Shown: positions 1-9,078 of the stretch, piece after piece
Position numbering within the stretch: the first letter of the stretch is position 1
Layout: each line of letters begins with the position of its first letter
Assembly (NCBI RefSeq): GCF_007641255.1
Contig: NZ_CP036259.1
Location: 4,218,501 to 4,282,500, forward strand
DNA length: 64,000 bases
Origin: Sporomusa termitida
Lineage (GTDB): Bacteria; Bacillota; Negativicutes; Sporomusales; Sporomusaceae
Direction: 5' to 3'
Translations under genes and position numbers: made by a program
Notes under the pieces: model-generated
Told to the model about the DNA's origin: nothing
Database searches by the model: none
The model's input: the letters and a program-made list of their open reading frames with translations, nothing else

Positions 1-1103
1 TGCAGGCTCGCCATTAAATATGTACCCATGGCCGCACTCTGCTCCGCCAGTCGCTCCTCCTCAATGATCCTGATATTCTCCAGCGCCGCCGCCGAGCAGC
101 CGGTACAGCCGCCAAAGGTGCTGATATCCCGGAAGTAGCCGCTTGTATCCTCCGGTTCAGCCAGAAACCTGTCAAAGATACTTTTCCTCGCAACTGTGGC
201 CGATATCGGCATATAACCGCTTGCCAGACCTTTGGCCATGGTAATAATATCCGGATCAACGCCATAGTGCTGATGGCCAAACATTAAGCCGGTTCTGCCA
301 AAGCCGGTAACCACCTCATCCATAATCAGCAGCACCTCATAGCGGCGGCAGATCTCCTGCACAAGCGGATAATACTCGGCAACCGGCGGAATAATCCCGC
401 CGCCGGCGGTAATCGGCTCGACAATAACAGCAGCAACCGAGTCTTCACCTTCTGTTTGTATGACAGTCTCGAGGGCCCGGGCACAGTCAATATTACAGCC
501 GGGATAACGCTTGCCAAATTCGCACCGGTAACAAAGAGCATGAGGGATTTCAACAAAGCCGGCCGGCAACGGCCCGAATTTCAGTTTTCGTTCTGTCTGC
601 CCGCTGCTGGCCAGCGCCGCCAAAGTAGTACCGTGATAATCCCGGTTGCGGTAAATAATCTTATATTTGTCTCGTCGGGGATATTGCTCGCGAAAATATT
701 GTCTGGCAATCTTAAACGCCTTTTCGTTAGCTTCGGAGCCGCTATTGGAAATATATACTTTCGGCAGCCTAGGCAATAAGGCCGCCAGCTTCTGGGCCAG
801 CAAAATATAAGGGGGTGTCGCCAGTGAACCGGCATAATAAGGCAGCCGCCGTAATTGCTCGCTGATTGCCTTGACCATGGTTTCCCGGCCATAGCCGACA
901 TTAACAGCCCAAACCCCGCCGGACAAGCCATCCACATATTCCCGGCCCAAGGCATCTTTAATGATAAAGCCATTGCCCTCGACCATAATCGGCGGCTCCT
1001 GGTGATCAAACTGCCTGTGATTTGTAAGGTGCAGCCACAAGTGCTCCCGGTGGAGACGTGCCAATTCATCGGCATCGAGTCCGCCTGCCACTTCTTTATT
1101 CAT
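1..1103 (-). CDS. Class III (omega) aminotransferase, partial; taurine--pyruvate aminotransferase-like
   Basis: PLP-dependent transaminase of fold type I, class III. The gene starts at 1103 and runs off the left edge, so the last part of the protein is missing; about 367 residues are present. Visible landmarks are a GVWAVNVGYG segment, the SNSGSEANEKAFK phosphate-binding region, DEVVTGFGRTG with the cofactor Asp, and MAKGLASGY with the likely Schiff-base lysine at residue 291. A Cys-rich stretch (CYRCEFGKRYPGCNIDC) lies mid-protein. The family moves amino groups from omega-amino compounds such as taurine, beta-alanine or GABA to pyruvate. Overall style recalls taurine--pyruvate aminotransferase, but I cannot fix the substrate. 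A promoter and a terminator-like hairpin precede it, and a divergent GntR/UTRA gene follows, which may be its regulator. Confidence 0.85.
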   Translation of the reverse strand, partial: MNKEVAGGLDADELARLHREHLWLHLTNHRQFDHQEPPIMVEGNGFIIKDALGREYVDGLSGGVWAVNVGYGRETMVKAISEQLRRLPYYAGSLATPPYILLAQKLAALLPRLPKVYISNSGSEANEKAFKIARQYFREQYPRRDKYKIIYRNRDYHGTTLAALASSGQTERKLKFGPLPAGFVEIPHALCYRCEFGKRYPGCNIDCARALETVIQTEGEDSVAAVIVEPITAGGGIIPPVAEYYPLVQEICRRYEVLLIMDEVVTGFGRTGLMFGHQHYGVDPDIITMAKGLASGYMPISATVARKSIFDRFLAEPEDTSGYFRDISTFGGCTGCSAAALENIRIIEEERLAEQSAAMGTYLMASL

Positions 1104-1260
1104 ACTCTAACCTCCCAGCGATAAGTTCCCCGTTGTCCGGTAATCAATCGACCGACTTGAGAAGACAAACACCCTCTCCCGCTCTGCCGTCACACCGGCA
1201 GATAAGTTATCGTATGGTCATCATGATGTACGGACAATATAAGTCATAAATAACACTGAT

Positions 1261-1312
1261 AAAATAAAAAGGCTAAGATTCAGTTCCCCACAGGGATATT
1301 GATCTTAGCCTT
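1261..1312 (-). terminator. Leader hairpin with U-tract (possible attenuator) upstream of the aminotransferase
   Basis: A perfect 11-bp inverted repeat (AAGGCTAAGAT 1269-1279, ATCTTAGCCTT 1302-1312) is followed on the minus strand by TTTTTATTTT. No gene lies between it and the aminotransferase start 158 bp downstream, so a terminator here must act inside that gene's leader, or end a very short separate RNA. Confidence 0.5.
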
Positions 1313-1352
1313 CAGTTATTCTGATCAGCCTGCTCGCAATTAAGTTATATAT

Positions 1353-1382
1353 TTTATATCATATAAAACTGTACGTTGTCAA
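1353..1382 (-). promoter_or_regulatory. Sigma-A-type promoter for the aminotransferase
   Basis: On the minus strand a perfect TTGACA (1377-1382) and TATAAA (1353-1358) are separated by 18 bp. Transcription would start near 1345 and meet the hairpin at 1312-1269 about 33 nt later, before reaching the aminotransferase start at 1103. Confidence 0.6.
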
Positions 1383-1560
1383 TGACTTAAGGGTAATGAT
1401 TCCTGACTTTTGGCAAATTAAATAATTTATAGCAAGAAAAGCAAAAAACAGGTTGTCCGAACATCCGTATAATGGTATAATGAACAGCAAATTGATTAAA
1501 TATGGCGTAAGCTCTTATAACAGGAGAGACCGGTTCCACCTGAGGAAGGATGTACAGGCT

Positions 1561-2286
1561 GTGTTAGATCGAAAAAATTCTATGCCGCTGCATTTGCAAG
1601 TGCGAAATTGCCTGCATAACGAAATTTTAAAGGGGACTTTTACCGATAAGATCCCGGCCGAATACGATCTTATGGCTAGATTTGCCGTAAGCCGGGCCAC
1701 AATCCGCCGGGCCATCCGGAGTTTAATTGAGGAAGGTATCCTCGAATCACGGCAAGGGCTGGGAACATTTGTTGCCGTCAGGCCGATTGAGGAGTGGCTG
1801 GGCAACTTAAGCACCTTTTTTGAGATTGTTGATGAAATGGGAATGAATCCTAATATCCGGGTGCTAAGTCAGGGAATGGTTACCGCCCCCCAGGATGCAG
1901 CCAAGATTTTCGGTGTAAAAGATGTCTACGAAACAATCAGGCTGCGCTTAGCCAATGACACCCCGGTGGTCCTGGAAACCCAGTATTATCCGTTGGCGAT
2001 TGGACAAAAGTTAGCGGAATTTGATTTAAATAATGTTTCAACTTATGATATCCTGGAAACAAAACTGGGTATAAGCCTCTGGGAGGCCAAACAAACAATT
2101 GCCTCAATTATTCCGGCCGACCGGGAGAAAAAACTCTTAGGACTGACGGCCGACCCTTGCTGTGCACTGCTTTCCAAACGTCTGGTCACCGATCACGACG
2201 GCAATCCGCTGGAATATGAGAAAAGCATCTACCGGAGTGACATGTATGCCTTTCGGATTAACTTAACCCGCCGGCGTAAAATATAG
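1561..2286 (+). CDS. GntR family transcriptional regulator with UTRA ligand domain
   Basis: HutC-type GntR regulator of about 241 residues. The N-terminal winged helix includes MPLHLQVRNCLHNEIL and a recognition-helix stretch SRATIRRAIRSLIEEGIL followed by SRQGLGTFV. A UTRA effector-binding domain fills the C-terminal two thirds. I chose the GTG start at 1561 because a GGAAGG site ends 11 bp before it and the product then has the family's usual length. The frame is open further upstream, with an ATG at 1480 and a TTG at 1453. It diverges from the aminotransferase and probably binds the shared intergenic region. The ligand is unknown. A terminator follows at 2332-2371. Confidence 0.85.
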   Translation: MLDRKNSMPLHLQVRNCLHNEILKGTFTDKIPAEYDLMARFAVSRATIRRAIRSLIEEGILESRQGLGTFVAVRPIEEWLGNLSTFFEIVDEMGMNPNIRVLSQGMVTAPQDAAKIFGVKDVYETIRLRLANDTPVVLETQYYPLAIGQKLAEFDLNNVSTYDILETKLGISLWEAKQTIASIIPADREKKLLGLTADPCCALLSKRLVTDHDGNPLEYEKSIYRSDMYAFRINLTRRRKI

Positions 2287-2331
2287 CCTTCTTGTCTACA
2301 TAAACCCCAAACCGGCTGATCAGAACCACTG

Positions 2332-2371
2332 AAGGCCGGAGAGCGCTTCTGCTTTCCGGCCTTTTCTTTTT
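2332..2371 (+). terminator. Intrinsic terminator after the GntR gene
   Basis: AAGGCCGGA (2332-2340) pairs with TCCGGCCTT (2355-2363), followed by a T-rich run. Confidence 0.8.
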
Positions 2372-2427
2372 TGCCCCCAGGGACAGAGGTGTCCATAACT
2401 AATAATAAAACAGGAGAGGTGTTTATT

Positions 2428-3033
2428 ATGGAACTGAGTGCTGCCATTGCCAACAGGAGAAGTATCCGGAAATTTAAGCCTGATCAGGTGTCTGACGACG
2501 ACATCAAAGCAATATTGGCGGCAGCAAGGCTGGCCCCCTCCGGGTCCAACCTGCAGCCTTCACGCTATGTGGTTATTAAAAGCCCGGAAGCCAAAGCCAG
2601 GCTGGCAGAGTATACGCTGCCGTTTGTAACGAAAGCCCCGGTGATCATCGTATGCTGCACAGACTCGCAGGTATGGTCGACGGCCCTGGCAAGATGGACC
2701 GAGCTGCAAGCCGCAGGCGCCTTTAGCGACAATCCGCTTGATGTGGAAAAAATCCTTGAGTATAAGCAGCGAAACCCTCTTGATCCGGAAACGGCCAAGG
2801 CGTATGCCTGGCTGAATGCGGCGATTGCGATTGATCATATGACCCTTACAGCCTTCGACTTAGGCTTAGGCAGCTGCTGGATTGGCATCCTGGACCGTCA
2901 AAAGATTAAAACAATGCTTGAACTGGATGACAGATATGATGTGGTGGCCCTGCTGCCGGTCGGCTATCCTGATCAGCAGCCGGCAGCAAGGCCGCGGCTG
3001 GCAATGAGTGAGTTATTGTTAAAAGAACTATAG
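2428..3033 (+). CDS. Nitroreductase family FMN oxidoreductase
   Basis: About 201 residues, typical of the NfsA/NfsB/FRP-like nitroreductase fold, a homodimer binding FMN. The N-terminal RRSIRKFKPDQV carries the family's Arg-rich FMN-phosphate site, followed by AARLAPSGSNLQP, which contacts the isoalloxazine. The C-terminal half has LGLGSCWIG and a closing basic segment. The family uses NAD(P)H to reduce nitro compounds, quinones or flavins; the natural substrate here is unknown. The start at 2428 has a GGAGAGG site 8 bp upstream, and an open frame further upstream lacks such a site. It appears monocistronic, with its own terminator at 3128-3163. Confidence 0.88.
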   Translation: MELSAAIANRRSIRKFKPDQVSDDDIKAILAAARLAPSGSNLQPSRYVVIKSPEAKARLAEYTLPFVTKAPVIIVCCTDSQVWSTALARWTELQAAGAFSDNPLDVEKILEYKQRNPLDPETAKAYAWLNAAIAIDHMTLTAFDLGLGSCWIGILDRQKIKTMLELDDRYDVVALLPVGYPDQQPAARPRLAMSELLLKEL

Positions 3034-3127
3034 GGCTGCAAGGGAGAAGTACAGGGGCCTGCCATTTTGCTTGGCAATAAACAGAATATGCTAGCGAAGC
3101 AAAATGAACGTCCCCCTGCTTCTCTTC

Positions 3128-3163
3128 AAAAATGATCTCCACCGCTTGGTGGAGATCATTTTT
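3128..3163. terminator. Bidirectional intrinsic terminator
   Basis: A perfect 16-bp stem (3128-3143 with 3148-3163) closes a GCTT loop, with A/T runs on both sides. It serves the nitroreductase gene from the left and the WG-repeat gene from the right. Confidence 0.85.
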
Positions 3164-3171
3164 GGTTCTGT

Positions 3172-5685
3172 TTATTGCTCAGCAGACTGCTCCTGGCTGC
3201 TGAGCCGGTAGATTTCCTTGGCCCTGATCTGGCAGAGCCCCCACAGGGCGGCAGTATCGCCGGGATTTATTCTGAGGGCGTCACCAAAGGCTGCCACTGC
3301 CGGCCGGTTATCGCCCTGCTGCAAATGCCAGTAAGCCTGTTTCATATGGTTGGCATAATGATCAAGCAGCTTCAGGGTCTCTTGCCCGAAATAGTAGCCC
3401 TGAACGACCAGTACCTTGTGCTTCGGCCAATAATGATTAACCGGCGCATTCACGGCAACAGGACCGTAAACCCAGGCGCCGCTCGTATTCATAACCCCCC
3501 ACTGGCGGTTGCCGTAGACTTCAATTACCCCCTGCGCGGGAAAATATTCTACCCGTTCAAACCGGGGCGGAACAATCTCCTGTCCGGTTTTATCCATATA
3601 GCCAAAACTGTCCTGGCGTTTTATCTTAGCCAGGCCTTTAGCAGACTTGGCAATAAGGTCATACCGGGGGGGAACCACATAACGGCCTTCGCGGTTAATC
3701 ACCCCATAAAGGCCATCCTGCTTAACAATAGCCTGTCCGTCGTGAAAGGAATCGGCCTGCTCATATTGAGCGGCAATCACCATGTTGCCGGTTCGGTCAA
3801 TAAAACCGTATTTGCCGTTCAGCTTCACATTGGCCAGGCCCTCGGCAAACTTGGCCAGACTATTTTCGTACAGGCAGGGTACAACCAGGCGGCCGGCTTT
3901 ATTGATAAAGCCCCATTTCCTGTCTATCTCCACGGCGGCCAGACCGTCGACAAAATCGGCGGCGTATTCATAGCGGGGAGAAATAACAAACTTACCTTGT
4001 TTGTCGATGTAGCCATAATTACCGTTGTAAGCGACATGGGCCAGGCCTTCGCTGTATAACAGCGCCGAACCGAACTGCGGTTTAACAACGATCCGCCCCC
4101 GGGTATCGACGAAACCATAACTGCCCTGGGCCTGCACTGACGTAAGCCCTTCCTTAAAGTAAAACCAGGCCCAGTCATAGTCAGGCTTAACAGCAATGGA
4201 ACCATCCAGGCGGATAAACCCGTATTTGCCGTTTTCCTTAATCCGGGCCAGCCCGTCGTGAAAGCTGCCGGCCTCATCAAACCGGGGCGGAATAACCCAC
4301 CGGCCTGTATCCCGCCGCAGATAACCCACCCTGGTCCCTGCTTCGGTCATTACCGGGAAGGAAACAACATCATCGCCTGCCAGCCGCACTTTGCGCCTGG
4401 CCGCAGCCGGCGCGGCCGGGGGATATTGACCGAAGGTTTCCTGCTTGGCCTTGGCCAGAGCCCGGCCCCAGGTAGCCGCCTCATCTTGCGGATTAATCGT
4501 CAAAGCCGATTCAAACCAGGCAATGGCAGCGTCATAATTCTTTATTGCCAGTTCGGCATAAGCCGCTTGCAGGTAGTTTGCATAATGCGGCAGCTTGCTG
4601 CCGTGGCGGTCATAATAGGTGCCATTACTGACAATAATCCCCTGCTCCGGCCAGTACTCCGACACAGGACCCGGTAAGCCGGCCGACTGGACAACCCATT
4701 GGCCGCCGGGGTCCAGGTACCCGGTTTTTTCACCAAGCTTGGCTTTGATAAGCTGGCCCTCCCAGCGGGGGTAAGGATCAAGCTCGCAGGCAATCACCGT
4801 CTGCCCCTTATTGTCGATAAACCCGTGCTTGCCGTTCAGGCTGACCAGGGCCAGACCATTCCGGTGGGGGAAAGCAAGATCATAGCGGGGTTCGACTACC
4901 CATTGGCCGGCTTTGTCGATATAACCGAAATTCCCCTTCCACTCCACAACAGCCAGTCCCTCCTGAAAGGGAAAGGCACTTTGAAACTGCAGCGGGATTA
5001 CTACCGCCCCGGTTTTATTAATATAACCGGTCTTGCCTGCCACAGCGGCCTGAGCCAGCCCGTCAGAAAATGAGCCTGCCGTTTCATACTGCGGCTCGAT
5101 GGCAAACCGGCCAGACCTGTCAATGAAACCATACTTGCCTTGCACTTTTACTGCGGCTAAACCTTCGCTGAAAGGCAAAGCCTGGTCGAACTGCGGCATA
5201 ATCACCGGTTGGCCGCTGCGGTCAATATAACCAAACTTGCCGTTTATGCTCACGGCCGCCATCTGCTCACTAAAAACAAGATTGGCATTGTCGTATTTGG
5301 GGGCCAGGATAACTTCCCCCTGTTCATCCATAAGGCCAAATCTGCCGTTCTCTTTGACGACAGCCAAACCATCCCGGAAACCGGCAATAGACTGAAACGC
5401 CTGCGGGCCGACCGGCTGCCCCTGCAAATCAATCAGTCCCACCTGCTTACCATTACCGGCCACGGCCAGGCCATTGGGCTGAAAGTCCCCGGCGACAGTA
5501 AATCGGGGCGGTATTACCCATTTGCCGCTGCTTCGCAGCATGTAGCCGAATTTTTCCCCCTCCGGGGTACTAACCTTTATGCATTTCACGTCTTCGCTGC
5601 TAATCGCAGCAGCAGCCGGCACCAAAGCGGTGATACAGATCCAGAAAGCCAGCATTAACATAAAAAACTTTATCTGCCGCTTCAT
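3172..5685 (-). CDS. Secreted WG-repeat protein with internal duplication
   Basis: 837 residues, beginning with a signal peptide (MKRQIKFFMLMLAFW, cleavage probably after AAAA near residue 27). The rest is built from WG repeats of about 35 residues of the form (F/Y)G(Y/F)IDKxG-(V/I)xPxY-(F)xxGLAxVxxxGK. I count about nine in each half. The halves are a duplication: each starts with GYxxRxxGxWVIPPRF and ends with a TPR-like helical pair that follows an HYAN motif. WG repeats probably form a beta-rich scaffold; no enzyme function is known. The start at 5685 is preceded by GGGAGGG; the frame stays open upstream without a better site. It is the last gene of the operon with the J-like protein and HscC (37-bp gap). 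Confidence 0.85.
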   Translation of the reverse strand: MKRQIKFFMLMLAFWICITALVPAAAAISSEDVKCIKVSTPEGEKFGYMLRSSGKWVIPPRFTVAGDFQPNGLAVAGNGKQVGLIDLQGQPVGPQAFQSIAGFRDGLAVVKENGRFGLMDEQGEVILAPKYDNANLVFSEQMAAVSINGKFGYIDRSGQPVIMPQFDQALPFSEGLAAVKVQGKYGFIDRSGRFAIEPQYETAGSFSDGLAQAAVAGKTGYINKTGAVVIPLQFQSAFPFQEGLAVVEWKGNFGYIDKAGQWVVEPRYDLAFPHRNGLALVSLNGKHGFIDNKGQTVIACELDPYPRWEGQLIKAKLGEKTGYLDPGGQWVVQSAGLPGPVSEYWPEQGIIVSNGTYYDRHGSKLPHYANYLQAAYAELAIKNYDAAIAWFESALTINPQDEAATWGRALAKAKQETFGQYPPAAPAAARRKVRLAGDDVVSFPVMTEAGTRVGYLRRDTGRWVIPPRFDEAGSFHDGLARIKENGKYGFIRLDGSIAVKPDYDWAWFYFKEGLTSVQAQGSYGFVDTRGRIVVKPQFGSALLYSEGLAHVAYNGNYGYIDKQGKFVISPRYEYAADFVDGLAAVEIDRKWGFINKAGRLVVPCLYENSLAKFAEGLANVKLNGKYGFIDRTGNMVIAAQYEQADSFHDGQAIVKQDGLYGVINREGRYVVPPRYDLIAKSAKGLAKIKRQDSFGYMDKTGQEIVPPRFERVEYFPAQGVIEVYGNRQWGVMNTSGAWVYGPVAVNAPVNHYWPKHKVLVVQGYYFGQETLKLLDHYANHMKQAYWHLQQGDNRPAVAAFGDALRINPGDTAALWGLCQIRAKEIYRLSSQEQSAEQ

Positions 5686-5722
5686 TATTCCCTCCCCGGG
5701 TAACCATGTTACCGAACCCAAG

Positions 5723-7273
5723 TTAAATATGGTTCTGATATAGTAAGGCAATATATGTCGCCACTAATAAAAGCGCGGAACTGGGAAAGACGTAAAACCG
5801 GCCTTGCAGACCCTCTTTTCCCAGCGTAATTATCCAGGCCCCTATCCATACCAACAAAAAAAACAGGATGGAAATCCCGGCAACAGCATGTATCTGAATC
5901 AGCAAATATTTGCCCACCGTCAGCCATTGCTCTGCCTTTAGCGCCACTAAACCAATACCTAATAAACCGGTTACCCATAATGCCAGCGCGCTCAACAGCA
6001 GCTTCCAGCCTAAAACAAGGCCCGCAGCGGCAACCAATTTTGCAAAATCAGCATGAATCCAGCCTTTGCTAATCCGGGTAATAAGAAAAAAACTGCTCCC
6101 TCCCAGAATAGCCCCTATTGCCATCTCCGCCAAGCCAGGCGTACCTACAGCATAATTAGCCACACTCCCGCTTCCGGTCAGTACTATAAGCAGCCAGCCC
6201 GGCATACCCGGAGAATAATCCTCCTGCAAAGCAATAAACAGCATAATAACAAATACCGCCAGCAGCCTTAGCAGCAGCCATGCATCAGGGATAAAGAAAA
6301 CAGCCAGGCCGAACACAGCACCGGTTATAACCTCAGTAGCCAGACCATGCTGCAGGAAGTTTCGGCCGCACTCGCCACAGTTTTTGCGCTCACGAAAAAA
6401 CCAGAGGACAGGTAGACGCCGGTTGTGCCGCCGGTTACAATACGAGCAATATGGCGCAGCCGAGTCGAATTCGCCTTGACTTTCCAGCCATTTGGCCAGT
6501 CTGAAGTTAATGGTTCCCCCCCAAAACAGCCCCCCGATAAACATGGCTGCTGCCAGCGGTACAAGCTGGACCTGGAACGGCTGGGAAAGTACTCTTAATG
6601 CAGTTGCGGCCAGAACTACTAGCAGCAGGGACGGCAGGAGCCATTGCGGGTATGCGCTTAGTCTTACGCCTTTATTCCTCCCCGCCCCCGCTGGCGTGAT
6701 CCTGTGAACGATATAATCAACAAATGGCTGTGGAAAAGCTGCATACAGCTCTCGGGTCTGCCTGCTCAAAAAAAAGTGCTCATCAAGCGCTTGCCAGACT
6801 GTATCAGGCAAATGATAGCGTGGCCGTGCATAATGTTCCCGCAGATAGTGGAGCAACCTATAATTTATGGCCTGCCTGATTTCCAGCTGCCAGTAGTTCT
6901 CATCCTGCAGCAGGCTTTGCCATGCCTGCACTTCGCCCCGCAGCTTGTCGTCCTCAAAAATCTGCCGCACCTGTTGCATGAATTCTGCAATAGTACGGTC
7001 CAGCGGCGGCTGGTTCATATCGCTTGCAGCTGTTTCCCAGCCAATACTACCTCCCGGCCTCACCACCACTTCACCAGCTGGCCCTGCCAAAGCCGCCGGC
7101 GGTTCATCATGCCACTGAGCTTGCCGGAGTGCCTGCTTGTATGCCGCCCGCAGCTTCTGAAAACCGGTCGGATCAGACTCGGGATGGTATACTTTCAGCA
7201 TTCTGGCATACGCACTCTTAATGGCTTTACGGTCTGCAGTCGGTTTAAGCCCCAATATAGTCCAACAGTCCAT
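5723..7273 (-). CDS. Membrane J-like protein fused to a prepilin-peptidase-like (A24) region
   Basis: 516 residues. Residues 1-50 form a J-like domain (WTILGLKPTADRKAIKSAY), but the catalytic HPD triad reads HPE (30-32). After a soluble linker and a transmembrane segment near 210-250, residues 276-302 hold two CxxC pairs (C276, C279, C299, C302) around a PVLWFF segment, as in the N-terminal zinc-binding region of type 4 prepilin peptidases. The following membrane region aligns loosely with their catalytic core. The second Asp may survive at D409 (HADFAKL), but the first (the ID of IDL) reads IA at 347-348, so peptidase activity is doubtful. It lies between the HscC-type Hsp70 and the WG-repeat gene and is probably the Hsp70's membrane partner. 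Confidence 0.75.
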   Translation of the reverse strand: MDCWTILGLKPTADRKAIKSAYARMLKVYHPESDPTGFQKLRAAYKQALRQAQWHDEPPAALAGPAGEVVVRPGGSIGWETAASDMNQPPLDRTIAEFMQQVRQIFEDDKLRGEVQAWQSLLQDENYWQLEIRQAINYRLLHYLREHYARPRYHLPDTVWQALDEHFFLSRQTRELYAAFPQPFVDYIVHRITPAGAGRNKGVRLSAYPQWLLPSLLLVVLAATALRVLSQPFQVQLVPLAAAMFIGGLFWGGTINFRLAKWLESQGEFDSAAPYCSYCNRRHNRRLPVLWFFRERKNCGECGRNFLQHGLATEVITGAVFGLAVFFIPDAWLLLRLLAVFVIMLFIALQEDYSPGMPGWLLIVLTGSGSVANYAVGTPGLAEMAIGAILGGSSFFLITRISKGWIHADFAKLVAAAGLVLGWKLLLSALALWVTGLLGIGLVALKAEQWLTVGKYLLIQIHAVAGISILFFLLVWIGAWIITLGKEGLQGRFYVFPSSALLLVATYIALLYQNHI

Positions 7274-7327
7274 GCCTTAACTCCTGTTTGCCAATTAAAT
7301 TAACTTCCTTGAGAATACGGCTGCGCG

Positions 7328-9028
7328 TTAAAGAAATCTGTTATCCTCCAGATCATCCAGAAACTGGCGCAGGGCTTTGGCCGCTTTGCTAACTTCCCGG
7401 TCATTCTGCCCGTTAATTACAAACTCAAACCGCTGCAACACCAAGGCCAGTTCTGCCCGCAACTGCCCGCGCAACTCTTCATACAGCCGTTCAGCCCGGG
7501 CGATAAGCAGCCGGTTTTCCTGGCGGTCACGCGGATGCACCTTGATTTTGTTCAGCGCCGCCAGACGCCTGTCAATTTCTGCTTTTGCCATGGAGCCGGG
7601 CCTTTCCTCAATTACTGTTTTCTTCTTCAGGCCGGTCTCCACCGCCAAAACCTCAACCTCCAGGATGCCATTAATATCATATGTATACCGGACATCAATG
7701 GCCTGGCTGCCGGCCGGTGCCGGCGGGACTTCAATCTGCAGCTGTCCCATTTTTATATTATTTTTTGTGTGGCGGCTTTCCCCCTGAAATATTGCCACAT
7801 TTAAAAATTTCTGATTATCGCTTATCGTATAGAACCGTTCTACCCGGCTCACCGGTATAATCGTATTGCGCTCAATAATTGGCGAAAAGTACCCGGGTTC
7901 GTATGCTCCTGCCGGCGTAGCAACGGCTACTTCAATGCCCAGCGTATACGGGCAGACATCAGTTAACACGACTTCCCGCAGCATGAGATTCCGGTCCTTC
8001 ATCGCCGCTTGTACAGCGGCGCCTGCTGCCACTACTTCATCGGGATTTAACCTGCAGTCAGGCAGCCGGCCGAACAGACGGCTGACCAGACTATGAATGA
8101 CAGGCATCCTTGTAGCCCCGCCGACTAAAATCACCGCATTCAGCTCGCTCGCTTTCATTGCGGCGTCTTTCAGCGCCTGTTCAACCGGCTGCCGCAATTG
8201 ATTGAGCAGCGGCTTGGACAATAAGGCCATCGCCGGCCTGTCAATCCTCCAGGTTCTTGTTTGCTCCCCGACGCGGCAAGCCATTGCGCCCGCACTGCTC
8301 TGACTCAGGCTCTGTTTGCATTTCTCCGCCTGTTTATAAATAGCCGCATAGGTTTTTTCGTCCAGCTGTTCCCGGCCTAGCTGGCACTCGTTCATAAATT
8401 GCTTTACTAATAAATGAGTAAAATCTTCTCCCCCCAGATAATTATTGCCGGCAATCGCCTTGACCTCCAGTACGTTTTCAAAAAGCTCCACAATCGAGAC
8501 ATCAAAAGTACCTCCGCCAAGGTCAAATACTAAAAACCGGGTTTCAGAATCACGCTGATGCAGCCCGTAGGCAATTGCCGCAGCCGTTGGTTCATTGATA
8601 AGGCGCTCAACCTTCAAGCCTGCCAGTTCGCCAGCCCGTTTAGTTGCCTGCCGCTGGGCATCGTTAAAGTACGCAGGAACACTGACTATGGCTTCGTCAA
8701 TACTTTGTCTCAAAAAAACCTCGGCATCTTCTTTTAATGAACGGATAACAAAAGCGGCTAATTCTTCCGGCAAAAAAGAATACCGGCCCAGTGTAAACGT
8801 CTTGTTTGTCCCCATAAACCGTTTAAACACGGCAATCGACAGCTGGGGATGGGTAAGCAGCCGTTCCCTGGCGATTTCACCCACCACTATCTCGCCTTCA
8901 TCACCGACGCTGATCACTGATGGCGTCAGCTTTTTCCCCAGACCATTGGGGATTATCACTGCTTCGCCATTTTGCCAGTAAGCGACCAGGCTATTGGTTG
9001 TTCCTAAATCTATGCCCACACTCGCCAT
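7328..9028 (-). CDS. hscC: Hsp70 chaperone, HscC type
   Basis: 566 residues, shorter than DnaK (about 610-640) and close to E. coli HscC (about 556). The nucleotide-binding domain shows GIDLGTTNSLVAYW, INEPTAAAIAYGL, FDLGGGTFDVSI, LGGEDFTH and VILVGGATRMP. The substrate domain begins at LTDVCPYTLGIEV and contains FSPIIERNTIIPVSR, an HscC-like sequence; the lid is short and lacks the DnaK C-terminal tail. It binds and refolds client proteins using ATP with a J-protein partner. In E. coli HscC works with membrane-anchored J proteins, which fits the membrane J-like gene 54 bp downstream. This is a specialised paralogue, not the housekeeping dnaK: no grpE or dnaJ lies nearby. Confidence 0.9.
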   Translation of the reverse strand: MASVGIDLGTTNSLVAYWQNGEAVIIPNGLGKKLTPSVISVGDEGEIVVGEIARERLLTHPQLSIAVFKRFMGTNKTFTLGRYSFLPEELAAFVIRSLKEDAEVFLRQSIDEAIVSVPAYFNDAQRQATKRAGELAGLKVERLINEPTAAAIAYGLHQRDSETRFLVFDLGGGTFDVSIVELFENVLEVKAIAGNNYLGGEDFTHLLVKQFMNECQLGREQLDEKTYAAIYKQAEKCKQSLSQSSAGAMACRVGEQTRTWRIDRPAMALLSKPLLNQLRQPVEQALKDAAMKASELNAVILVGGATRMPVIHSLVSRLFGRLPDCRLNPDEVVAAGAAVQAAMKDRNLMLREVVLTDVCPYTLGIEVAVATPAGAYEPGYFSPIIERNTIIPVSRVERFYTISDNQKFLNVAIFQGESRHTKNNIKMGQLQIEVPPAPAGSQAIDVRYTYDINGILEVEVLAVETGLKKKTVIEERPGSMAKAEIDRRLAALNKIKVHPRDRQENRLLIARAERLYEELRGQLRAELALVLQRFEFVINGQNDREVSKAAKALRQFLDDLEDNRFL

Positions 9029-9078
9029 ATCGGCTCATACCTTTCTAAAAGTATTGCAAGGATCCACCGGCTGCCTTC

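Noticed and set aside
3175-4059. Long rightward open frame opposite the WG-repeat gene
   Set aside because: It is the antisense of repeated coding DNA, has no ribosome-binding site and no family features; the leftward WG gene explains the region.
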